A stretch of 64,000 nt of DNA from Lepidodermella squamata (taxonomy: Eukaryota; Gastrotricha), in NCBI GenBank assembly GCA_047495785.1, contig JBLDXI010000007.1, positions 3,038,001-3,102,000 on the forward strand, read 5' to 3'. Under the pieces are notes generated by a model. That model did not search any database. It was not told the origin of the DNA and worked only from the letters and a program-made list of their open reading frames with translations. Each line of letters starts with the position of its first letter. Position 1 is the first letter of the stretch. Position numbers and translations under genes: made by a program. Shown here one piece after another: positions 44,601-55,627 of this stretch.

Positions 44601-47600
44601 GTCAATGCAGTTCCGTCTACATTTCCGGTTATAGTCCATCCTGGTATAGCACCGAAGCCATTTGTAATTAGACCTGGCACAATCTCAATTTTATTTGACA
44701 CTGCCGATCGGTAGCTACGGAAGCGGAAGCATTTCGGCGCTCCTGGTTTAATGATGGGCGAACTCATATCAGTATACAAACTGCTGCACGTTGGTGCTAT
44801 TTTGTCAGCAGTCATCGCATAGTAACCACGAGTGTCTGGCTCAAATATATTAGAACCAAATCGCAACAAATTTGAATAAAACTCACTGCCTTGATTCCAG
44901 TCCCAGTTGGGGCCGTTTTGATTCACATCAGTTTCCCATTGGCCGCCGAGGCCTGACCAAGTGTCAAAATCCATGGTAGCTCCGGTAGTAGGGTCGTTAG
45001 TGTCCCCGTCGTAATTCCACCAACCGCACAGGTGTTTGTCGTCGAACGTGCAGTTGAAAGTAACATACTGCGCTTTCAACGAGTCGATTTCGCAAACAAT
45101 AGCATTGGTAGCTGAGCTTGTTATTCCAAGAAAACCGCTCGAACTCATTGCAATGAGAGTGTTAGATCCTGGTTGTCCTGAAGCCCAGGCTAATTTTGGA
45201 AGCACAGATAGATAATAAGCTCGACTGTTTCCACTAATATTTTACGCAAGTATTGAATAGGATATCCGTCGGCGTCGAGCCAACTCGAGCCAGATTTGTA
45301 TCCATCGATGTTGATAGTTGTAGAGCCGATCACGCTTTTCAAGAAATCGAACTCGGCTTGATTCTCTGGGCGAGCAACATAACCATGAAATCGCCTTCGG
45401 CACCACATATTATAGGCATTAGAAGATGTGTCCACGGATGCAAGCAGTGTGAAATAGCATTTCCTTCCAAATTGAATCCAGCCTTTAGGACACGGGGCTG
45501 AAAATCATTAACGGGAAACATTAACGGAAATGGGATAAAGTGTTAACTAACTCGGCGCATCACATACGCCATCTGTGACTCGCACACTGTCAATCGCAAC
45601 GTCCGAGTATTTGGACACTCCGCTTGCTGCAGTGAACGAAATCTGTGAGATGATGACTCTGGTTTTAAGCTGCTAACATTTAACAACTATTCATACCTGA
45701 TCTGGGGAGCTGAGATAAATTGATTTTGTTGCAAATCGCCATTGCTTGAATTGGTTGCCAGTCCTCGTCCAGAATTGCTGACCAGAAATGAACAGGGTAG
45801 CAGTCAGATAGTTTACGTCCTTCCCGCCCATGAAATACCAGAACGAGACGCACTTCCAACTAGGTTGAATCAGCGGAGATATCATCCGAGCCACTTTGCC
45901 ATTAGCACCCATAGCGCCGGCGTTCATCAGGGCATATTGATCAAGTGCTAATTCAAAAAACGAAATAATAAAAAAAATCACTGAAAGTTGCTTCAAACCC
46001 ACCGTCACTGCGCTGCTTTGAAATTCCGAAACGTGGACCTGTTGTGAAAATTTGAGATTGTCCCGTGGGTGTCGCATCATGCTCCAAGGTCCAGTCGCCA
46101 TCGTCGTTAGTATCTTGAGTCCACCCGCAGAAATCAGTGTCGAAATCGCAGTTGACTTCGCCAACTTGTCGACTGGTTTCATTGTACATTGCCGAGTCCA
46201 TGAGGTATGACTGGCACATGCCCATAAGTTGCGATATTTCGTCCTGCATTAACATTCTTGCGTAAACCGTCAAGCATGCAACTTTTGCTTTCAAGTTTTC
46301 CCCACTATTTATCCGTTTTCCGAGATTGAAGCCGTATGTCGACGCGACGCTGGGCACTGAGTTCCACATTCCAAGTAGAGCTGAGTCGCGAAACATTGCA
46401 ACTTGCCCGTTCTTTGAATCATATCTTACTGTGACGAACTGCCACTGTTGCCAATTGTAACCATCCACAGCTGTATAAAATCCGTTATTAAAATTGGCGA
46501 AAAACGTAGAGGCATAGACCCAAATATGGAAACCAGGTTGATTGCCAGCGACGAGATATTCAAGAAGTGGACCACCTGCAGCGTCCATGTTTTTCACGTA
46601 ACACGAGATTGTCCAAGATCCTGTTCCCAGGTTCAGATCAGCGTAAGGAAAGTTGATGTAGCTATTCGTGTCGTTGCCAAGGAGAAAAGCTGTATTCGGG
46701 ACTCCATAGGGACCGTCGGTCGGCACCACATTCGATGACTTGGGGACACCATGTAGCTCGTTGCCACTGATGTCAAGTGTTCCTGTTAAACCAGTGAGGG
46801 GCCAGAATCCATAGAGTTCGGGAAATATCGCAGGTCTACGATGGCCAGATAAGCACGCATCCATGACGTCTTTTATCTGGGCTGGGTTTAGGGCCACCCG
46901 ATACATGGACAAGCACGACATTTGTCCTGCCCAGACTGTTTTGTCAGACGGATTGGATGGAATGGCAAGAAAAAAGCCCAGAGCGGAGTTCATGCCAACC
47001 GTAACAGCGCCAATCGTGCTCGCGTAGATTTGATTTCCGTTGAAATAAAATATCAGTCTTCCAGACCGTTTATCATAGGTTACTGAAACGAATATCCACT
47101 GCGAGTAGTCGACACCGCCTACGATAGGGGTAACGCCTTGATTGTTGTTGCAAAATATGTTAACGTGGAAACTGGAGGCAGTATCGTGACGCAACAAGCT
47201 CATACCGCCACAGCCAGCTTCGTCGAACTGTAGAATGCCCATTCGACTCGCGGTGGATGACTTCACGAAAATATTGATGGTAAAAGCAGTTTTCATGGCT
47301 GTGAAGTCACTGATAACAGAGCCCCAAGCGTTCGAGGCACCGTTGAAATTAAGCGCTGTGTTAGTTAAGTTACTGGGACCGGTTGTTAGTGTGATACCCG
47401 CGATCTGATTGAATACGCCGTGCCTCTGATTTCCGCTGATGTCATCGAATACCATGTTGCTGTCGTAGCCATCCAGGGGCCACCATCCCATCAGACTGTT
47501 CGGGGCGAAAACTTCGTATTGGCGCTGAATTTTGCTGCACATGACCTTGACCTGCGCCAGCTCTTCAGCTGTCAAAGTTTTGTTATAGATACTCAGACAA

Positions 47601-49159
47601 GAAAGACGCGAAATCGAAGGTTTTCCGCCATTACTAAGGCGAGTATCTCGATAGCCAATAAGGAGTCCCTGCCCCGTTGGCGGCGATGCGGAGCTTGTTG
47701 AAGTCTTCTGACCTTTGATAACCGTGTCTTGATAACCAGTAACAGCTTTCGTTCCTGAGTCGTATTGGGCAGAAAGAAATTGATATCGATCAGCAGATGG
47801 AACTGTCCAACTAATTGCTTCAGCGCCGCCTGTTCCAGCTAGCTGCGGATTGAACCACGCCGTACCTGGTGAATCATAATGCACGTGCACACCATAGCCT
47901 CCGCTCGCGGTGTTATAAAGCCACTCTGTTAATGGCGTTGCGAATCTCGACTGGGCGAAGAGAGATATAGCGTAGCTACCAGCCAGAGTAGTTGAGGCTT
48001 GACACGTTGGACTGGTCATATTGAGATAGGCCTGATTGAAGTACAGCCCTCCTCCAATCGAACCGAAAGGGCCATAGGCTGGCGTAATGCTCCCTGTAGA
48101 TGGATACACTAAAGGGTCGCAACCGCCAATCATGTCTCTCCCTCTGTGAGCCGCTGTGAGAGGCCATAGTCCGATCAGGTTTTCAGGTTTGTATAACGAA
48201 TATCGCTCTATTAGCAATCAAAAGTTATACACCTAAGATTCCGTGCAAAAGTTATCCTGAGCAAAATAAACCTTTTGAGATGAGGCGCCAATAAATTTGA
48301 TAGCCATAGCTGACTGCCTTGTGATCAGATGTGAATGTTATTTTGACGTCGACTCCGTACAGCCGAAGAGTTCCCGGATTCGAAGTATATGACTTGTAAG
48401 ATACCCAGTTGCCCCAAGCTGCGTCTCCGACGGAAAAGGTCAGGCTGTCCCCATCTTCCAGATCATACTGATTAGTGACAAGTTCCACCGTATCAACAGA
48501 CTGGTCGACATCGATGATCACACTACACTGCACGTTAGTCGGGTACGGATCCGGAAAAAAGGGTGACGTGAGCACTCCATGTCTAGAAGTGTTCGGAAAA
48601 ATGTATGGTTGTGGGCTCAGTTCACAGCCGAACACAGCTCGCTGATATGTCCAGGTCAGTCGAAATTTTGCAGGGTCAGAATAATAAGCATAGTAGCTAT
48701 AAGTGTCACTGGACCATCTCATCTGGAAATGACCAACGTTTCTTTGGCTGTTGAACCAATCTCCACCGATATGCATCCACGTATCCACAAGCTGAAAAAT
48801 ATGCAAGATTACGTCCGATGACTGTAATATGATTAGCAATTAACGTAATTATAGCCGGATCCAGTATTTGTCCAGCCTTGAAGTCTGTCACCGCCTGATC
48901 CGTCGTGATTCCATTGGAGCACTCTGAATGAGATGTAGTCGTAAAGGGGGTTGGCGACCTTGAACTCGAAATTGCACGAGACCCCCGTTCTGTAATAGTT
49001 CGGATACATATCGCTTTGAATGTAGCCCCACTTTTCAACAGAAGCGTCGATGGAGGATGGAGTCTTGCACAAGGTATACGAATCCCCCGGTGTTTCATGA
49101 GAAATTTGTATAATCGCGCTGATAACAACACTCAGCGCGAACAACATTAGACCTTTCAC
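41695..49159 (-). CDS. Secreted CUB-LamG-MAM-CTLD-PAN-fibrinogen mosaic protein 2
   Basis: Ten exons: 49159-48845, 48791-48272, 48207-46003, 45947-45697, 45642-45552, 45497-45246, 45189-44887, 44835-42871, 42816-42533, 42471-41695; 2,320 aa. Tandem paralogue of the gene at 31813-39301 with all nine introns at the same positions and phases and the same domain order. It starts MKGLMLFALSVVISAII, a signal peptide. The intron at 44836-44886 is 51 nt without an in-frame stop, so the flanking exons look fused in a naive frame; gene 1 has a frame-breaking intron at the same place. The C-type lectin segment reads CPKGW...MWCRRRF, and the protein ends in the fibrinogen domain with no membrane anchor. 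Likely extracellular; ligand unknown. Confidence 0.9.
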
Positions 49160-49382
49160 GGTGTTTATACAAAATATTGTATGACAAAACTAAGAAGTAT
49201 CGAATGGCAAGCTAGGAGAATAAAACAAACCTTCCCTGAGAATAAAACAGGTTTGATTAATAATTAAGAATTACTCAAAAAATGCATATCTTAGTTTGCT
49301 TTTTGACGGCGCTTTAATATTAATCACCTGATATCTCGTTCGAACGGGCTTATACCCACCTGGTAATTAGTAATGCCTGCTT

Positions 49383-49500
49383 AGCGGCTGACTTCTCTGA
49401 TCGAGCCATCTCACCATAGTGATACCTTGTGATACTTTGTGAACGCTCCATAAGCCCAGAGCTACTTTCAAGCCCTTTTGTTCGCCCTAAGTAAACACGG
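49383..49500 (-). promoter_or_regulatory. Block shared upstream of both mosaic genes (2)
   Basis: Counterpart of 40388-40505, here about 0.22 kb upstream of the start codon. It has an extra 10-nt direct repeat (CTTGTGATAC-like) inside. Confidence 0.4.
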
Positions 49501-50450
49501 TGCAACTTCAGAAATTTCTCTACATTTCGAATAGTTGTTAGTTGCATGTATTACGCACTAGACGGAATTATCGAATAACATATATAATTTAGGTAGTTCT
49601 TTCTTGTAACATTTTGTACGTCTAACATCGATTACAGTTTTCATTTTGCAACATCTTGAGGGTCAACATTGCTTCCATTTAGAGTTCAGCTGTGAAAAAT
49701 GGCGATAAAAAATTAGTTCAGGTTGGATCAACAAATAATATTGAAATATACCCAGATAAAATTAACTTTGGGCGTGTAGTGAATGTTCGATGTTCATCAT
49801 CTATGAATTCTGAATATGCATTACTCATCTCTATAGCTATATAGCTATCAATTCTTTCCCTCCTTGGGAAGCAGCAGGTCAGATTTTAATTTTAACATTT
49901 GCACTGCTTTGAGGGATTTTATTATTATAGTTTTTCATCTCATCATCATTTTTGACTTTGCTAAAAGCGAAAAACTAAACTCCAGCTTTGAATGTGGGAA
50001 CCTGTAGCGAATCTTTCTTCATTTTTGAGGAGGGATGTAGGGGATGTTGTCTGCTCCAATATAGGAATTCTGTGTGAAACATGTAATTCGTGGGTTCACC
50101 TTCCACCGTGATGTCAGCTCAATGCCAGCTGCCAGCTGTTGACTCTGCATCTAACATCATGTAAACATATTGCCAAGAACTATTATGTATTACTGTTTTA
50201 TTGGTATTTATTGATGCAGCATTCTGAAAAGCATATTGCAAGAAAATCCTTTCTCCTTCTCCTTTAGCTTTCTCGAGGACTTTATCCAATTATTTTGAGG
50301 TGCTGCTTAAATCATGAACAAAGATGGCTGACATAACACAATGCACTTCATTGGAGCAACTAAAAATCAAGTTGTTGATCTTCAAAATTGTTTTATTCCA
50401 GTTTCTAGGATTTAAGTATCTGAGAATCACGTAAAATTGTTTCCTAGCCA
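49501..50450. other. Intergenic
   Basis: AT-rich, no gene recognised. T-rich acceptor-like AGs lie just before the glycosylase ATG (50446-50447). Confidence 0.4.
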
Positions 50451-51253
50451 ATGCCGCCGAAAAAGAGCACTCGAAAGCGTAAATCCTCGGTAGAGGAGGA
50501 AGTTGATGGATCGAAATCAAAACGATGTGAAAGCCGCCCCAAGAATCCTACTTCAACACGATGTGATTTCGAGTTCTTCAATACCGACACCATCAATCTT
50601 GCAAGAAACCTCCTGGGGCATAAACTGGTCAGCGAGTTCAAACAAGGCGAGCGTTTATCTGGAATTATCGTGGAAACTGAAGCTTATCCAGGCGGTTCGG
50701 ATCTTGCCTCTTCGACGTGCGGCGGTAAGCAGACGAAGCGAAATGAAGGTCTATTCAAACCAGCCGGTACGCTCAACGTTCATCAAAGTCACGCCGGGAT
50801 GTTCATCCTTAACATTTCGTCCGCAGGTTTGAAGCTACATTTCATCCTTCATTCTTGTTACAGAGAATTTTTTCAGAAAATGGCGGCGGCGTGCTGATTC
50901 GGGCTCTTGAGCCTATCGAGGGAACTGAGATAATGCGTTTGAACCGAGGCCTGAAAGCTGATAATGCAAGTTCATCAGTAGAAGAAACTGAGAAGGAGAC
51001 GAAGAAGTGGATGGGAAATCTCTGTAATGGTCCGGCTAAACTTTGCCAAGCTTTGGGTCTATCCAAGGCCAATACTCACCTGACAGATGCAGCCTGCGGC
51101 GACAGTAAAGTCTACGTTGAAGTAGTGCCGGGGTCACAAGTGGAAATTGTCGAGTCGACTAGGGTCGGTATCGACAATGCCCAGGCCGAGTGGCGAAACA
51201 AACTGTGGCGTTTTCTTTTGAAGGGCTCAAAGTTTGTTAGTAAGAAGGCATGA
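50451..51253 (+). CDS. MPG: Alkyladenine (3-methyladenine) DNA glycosylase, AAG/MPG family
   Basis: Exons 50451-50826 and 50877-51253 join in phase 1 across a 50-nt intron, giving 250 aa. The family excises alkylated purines in base-excision repair in the nucleus. An N-terminal lysine/arginine-rich tract (KKSTRKRK) fits a nuclear signal. Conserved AAG motifs follow: IVETEAYPGG with the catalytic Glu, GGKQTKRN, ILNISSA, VLIRALEPIEG, GPAKLCQALGLSK and the C-terminal TRVGIDNAQAEWRNKLWRF. Compared with human AAG, Tyr127 and Asn169 are kept. The position of His136 is Ser (in ASSTCGG) and that of Tyr159 is His (in GTLNVH), so the base-binding pocket differs. An acceptor TTTCCTAG is 3 nt before the ATG. 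AATAAA at 51262. Confidence 0.92.
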
Positions 51254-51261
51254 TTGTTTGA

Positions 51262-51267
51262 AATAAA
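51262..51267 (+). terminator. Poly(A) signal AATAAA
   Basis: AATAAA 9 nt after the glycosylase stop; a second copy follows about 20 nt later. Confidence 0.5.
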
Positions 51268-51638
51268 TTGATGATTGAAATAAATTGAGAGCGTTGATGT
51301 CTTTCTCTTTCTTTGAATGGTGATTTGTTCTGGGGCCTAAACCGACCAACGATACCATCCTGAGAACAAATCCATAAATACAAGGCGCGTCCCTATGCTA
51401 GCAGGAATCTTCCAAAGAATTTTCCATTTTATTATTTGTAGGTAATACAACTTTGGACAGCTGAAAGCAGCTTTCCCATTTGAGTTCATCATAGGCTTTT
51501 AAATTCATCAGTTCATTTCAGGTTTCCATTTCTTAAATCAATAGACGAGAAATCAACAGATAATGATTTCGGCTTTATGTATTTCTAGGTAAATTATCCG
51601 CGCGATTTTTATCGCTCTTCCGCTATATTGGCTGGTTT

Positions 51639-54118
51639 TCACCTCAGAAAAGCTGCGATGTTTGTCAAAGTCACATGCATTAGAGCATAGCATGATAGAA
51701 CTATGAGCATATACTGGTCAATTATCACCGCTATTAAAATAGCAGATGCAGCAGTAATGAGCAGGATACACGATGCCGCAGCCATGTTCTTGTCCGCCCT
51801 TTTCCGGATATATCTCAGCTATAAAGAATGAAAAATAAAAAATAATAGTTTCAAGGTTAAACAAATGATTAGGCATACCGTTTGAATGTTATAGCACGCA
51901 AAGCCAACTCGAAGAGCAGCTATCGCCACCGCCGAGCAAACGAGGGCAAATAGAACCGTCGAAATCGGATCCGATGTCACTTCGAGCGTGCATTGTTTGT
52001 AAAAAAGTTGAAATACTAACGCATTGTCGGCAATATACGCCTCCAGATGTCGATCAGTGACACCCAAAGGCTGAGTGCCGAAAATTAAGAAAATATTCAA
52101 TACAACAGTTGCCGCGTACACGGCTCCTGCAAATACTTTGAAGTGCCATGAACGATTTCCTATTGCCACCTCCATTTTCAGGAGAATCGCAAGAAAAGAA
52201 GTCAGAAAACCAATCGAAAATAAGGTTGCCGTAGCTTTGCAATAACCCAGAACATTGATACTCAAATCGGGGTAAGGAAGCGTGAAGATGCTGGATAAAA
52301 GCACCAAATTTCCCGCAAAAAGCCCTGAATCAAGACTTATCAGCTTATAGTTCGAATGGCCTTGAATAATCTTCGTCAAAGTGCGATGAGAACTAACAGG
52401 TAACAGTTTCAATTTGATTTTAAGCAATTCCAGCGCTTGGAAAATAATTGCTTTCAAACTGAGAGTTGCTGCTAGGCCAGTCAATACCACATACTGAGCC
52501 ACTGAAAGTTGTGAAACTTGAAATTTGATGTAGCGTTTCGAATCTAAAGGAGCCAGGCCATCTTTTGTTTGCCATTTTAATCGATCCAGGTGTAATATCA
52601 ACTGCCCGTCATCATCAGAGATCCCAGGATGGTATGTTGCTATGATTCTCGGATCCTGAAGAAAAACAGACCCCTTTTCATCGCGTCCAAAGTCAAACTG
52701 ACTGAGAGTGATAGGAACATAGCCCTTCGTGTTCAGCTGTGTCGATCTCTCAAATGAATAATTTCCTTTCATTCCAGACATTTCGATCGAATAAATGTTC
52801 TCTTTAAGGAGGTCCAATAATTCTGAACTTCTTTCCATATTATTGGTTGAACCAATAATCCAGTCAAGCAAGGTTTCGTTACGACTTCGAAGCACATCTT
52901 CGGTCCTGTTCAAAAGAAGCCCGGCAAAAATAACTAGATCGTAATTCGTCAATCGATAATATCCCCAAAAGCCACTTTCACTAGGGTTGGTTATCTTGGA
53001 ATTCATTTCCTTCTCCCAAGCTTCGGCTGTAATTCCACTGATATCTTTATGTTGTTTCCCATTGATGTCGACCAAATTTGTGTCACCAAAGAACACAGCA
53101 CTAGCCATCACCTCATTCACCATGCTTACTGTGCACCACTCCGCTTGTTCCGGGGGAACATACCCGCTTGGGAAGTTGTCCGACCAGTACCAGAACATAG
53201 TAACGTAATTTGCCCCATACATTCCGTAGCGGTGCAACCAACATGCTTTACCTGCAGCTCGGTCTGCGTCCATTAGGAAAATTCGGGCATCGATCTCTTT
53301 CAGCTCGTCGAAAACAGGCATCATTTCTTCATCGAATACAGCAACATGAGATGACTTGCTGAGATGAATAATACTAATATTGTTCTTGTCTAAACGTGGA
53401 AATAGCAGGTTTTGGAGAATGTCGTATAGAAGGAAGCTTTCCGATATTATCGCAACTCTCCGCCATCCCATTTTGACGATAAATTCTACAGCAGCCATGT
53501 GCCCACCTTCGAATCTTTGAGATAGCGGGAAATGGTTTGGAAATCGTTGCCTTTGATAATAAGGCGGAGGAGAAACTATAATGTGATGGAGGGCTAGCCA
53601 GTTGTAATACTTAACGGACTCGGCGATCGTCTGTATTCCGACTGATTCGCAAGCATGGCTGAGAAAGATGGGCAATCGATTCACGCCTTGTTCAATGCGG
53701 CGGAGACGCTTGAACATCTCTTGAATAGACACGTAGTCGAGACACTTCAAATAATAGTTTAAATTTTGGGCAAAGGAGACAATTGGCAAACTACCTGGTC
53801 GTCGAACAGTTCAATTACGAGTTCGTAGTGATCTAAAATATTCGGCATAGATTTCAACCTATCAAGGGCCAGTTCCATCGACTTTGAGGCTATCGAGCCG
53901 ATTGGCATCTCACCAGAATAGCTAATTCCGGCCAGAAGCGTGATTATTGTTTTGTTTTTGCTAGAATAACTCGCAGATGTAGCATACTTGGGCATAGGTT
54001 GTTCGTCTAACGCTACGCCTTGCTTGTAAGCTGTTGTTAGATTGAAGGATATCGAGAATGTTTTTGCCAATTTGCTACCAAGTATAAGCGCCGTGATCGT
54101 CAACAAAGTAGCATGCAT
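51639..54118 (-). CDS. GABA-B-like class C GPCR 1
   Basis: Exons 54118-53795, 53744-51879 and 51818-51639, all phase 0, giving 789 aa. The introns are 50 and 60 nt. Signal peptide MHATLLTITALILG; a Venus-flytrap ligand domain (about residues 40-480) with the family disulfide Cys at the exon 2 start and the GWRRVAIISE motif; then seven membrane segments, TM1-5 in exon 2 and TM6-7 in the 59-codon last exon. The conserved disulfide Cys occur in GYCKATA (TM3) and YKQCTLEV (loop 2). There is no metabotropic-glutamate-type cysteine-rich linker, which places it with GABA-B-like receptors. The ligand is unknown. Head-to-head with a second receptor. An upstream in-frame Met exists at 54217, but the signal peptide favours 54118. 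Confidence 0.88.
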
Positions 54119-54711
54119 ATTTCTATATGCTATTTCTCGATAATAAAACAAGCAGATCGATTGGGTATTTAAATACGCCGTATTAATGTATCCAGCTTTA
54201 GTAGTATAAAAAGACATTTCGTCATTTCCGTGTTGAATTTTGAACTCTGTTCAAGGTATTTTAGCAGAATGTGTTCACGTTTCTTTTTATATACTTACAT
54301 TTAATCGCCTGTTAGCGTGGGGAGGCGCCGCATCGATCTGCGAACATGAAATGAAAGGAAAAAGGAAGTGGAACGATATTATATCGTTCGATGCCGAAAC
54401 ACTTCGTTGTCCGTTGCAACAACTTTTTTCTATCATAGCTGGCACAATGACGCCGAGCAGAGTCTATTGGACGAACATAAAATGTTCCATTATTCGTTAA
54501 TGACTCTTTGGCCTCTTTAGCTGACCATAAGCTCCAAGCGTATCTGTTTCTCGACGAACACGCGAAAACACGAAGAAAACACGACGAACACGAAAATTTC
54601 GATTTATCGCAGCGTCACTCTGAGCTCTGAGCTCTGAGCAATCCCAACAGAGGCTTCTGCAAATGAAAAATCATTCACTGTTCGATCGACTTGCTTCGAG
54701 GATCGAGGTTA
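54119..54711. other. Intergenic between divergent receptors
   Basis: Left part of the 1.5-kb shared upstream region of the two receptor genes. No gene or clear promoter motif recognised. Confidence 0.4.
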
Positions 54712-55034
54712 CAATGGGGGTTATTTTCGAAGCTGTCTTTATGATAAAGTCGACTCTATCGATAAAGTCGGCTTTATCTCCTAAAGTCGACTTTAGCTAA
54801 AGTTAGCTGATCTCAGCTAGTTTATATGATAGACATAGAGCTAGCTTTGTCCACAACGTGATTTTCGAAGATAAAGCCGACTTTATTTATAAAAAGTCGT
54901 ATTTATCCTGTATATAGATATGTACTAGAGCCGATAAAGCCGACCATCCTCGTCTTTATCGCCTTAAACCTTAAAGTCGGCTTTATCGGCATATTTTTGT
55001 CCCCAGACGAATGATTTGAAAATAACCCCCATTG
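54712..55034. mobile_element. TA-flanked MITE, Tc1/mariner-like
   Basis: Begins CAATGGGGGTTATTTTC and ends GAAAATAACCCCCATTG, with TA on both outer sides, the target duplication expected of Tc1/mariner elements. The interior is a string of (G)ATAAAGTCG(A/G)CTTTATC palindromes. No transposase, about 323 nt. It sits between the divergent receptor promoters. Confidence 0.85.
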
Positions 55035-55627
55035 TATTAAGTGGAATGGCTGCCGAATGAGGCTATTTCACTCTTAATCGGGCTTGAGCCTTACCATAGA
55101 GAGCAGAGGAATTATGGATCAGCTGAAAAATGCAACGTCTGTAATTAACTATTAGGGGTGAGCCCCGGCGGAAAAAAATGGGCGATGATAAAGGATGAAG
55201 TGACTGAGTGAGAGTGTTGAGTATACCAATTTTCGTCGCTCACTTGCGATGAAAATTGAAATATTTCTACCACTGTACTGCTACTGTTTAACTTTAGTCT
55301 TTTTCTTAGTTCAAAGTTCAAACTGGACGAAAAGAGGTAAGGAACCAAAAACTTGATAAACAGGAAGGGAGATCCGGTCGACATCATTGACGTCTCCCTA
55401 ATTATATAGGAGTAGAGTTGGATGGCAGAGTTGGAATGATTGCTTTCACGAAATATTATAAGATTTGATTCAAAGCATGGATATGTCAAGGCTCCAGGAA
55501 AGCGAGACACTTAGAACCTTGGCCGCTTCCGACACGATTGTTGACACTGAGAATCAAATTACCTTGATATTAAGAGCAAAAAAATCTCAGCAACATTATA
55601 CTAATCAGCTTTTTTCTGCAATCAGAG
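55035..55627. other. Intergenic upstream of receptor 2
   Basis: No gene recognised; small frames on both strands look like chance. Confidence 0.4.
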
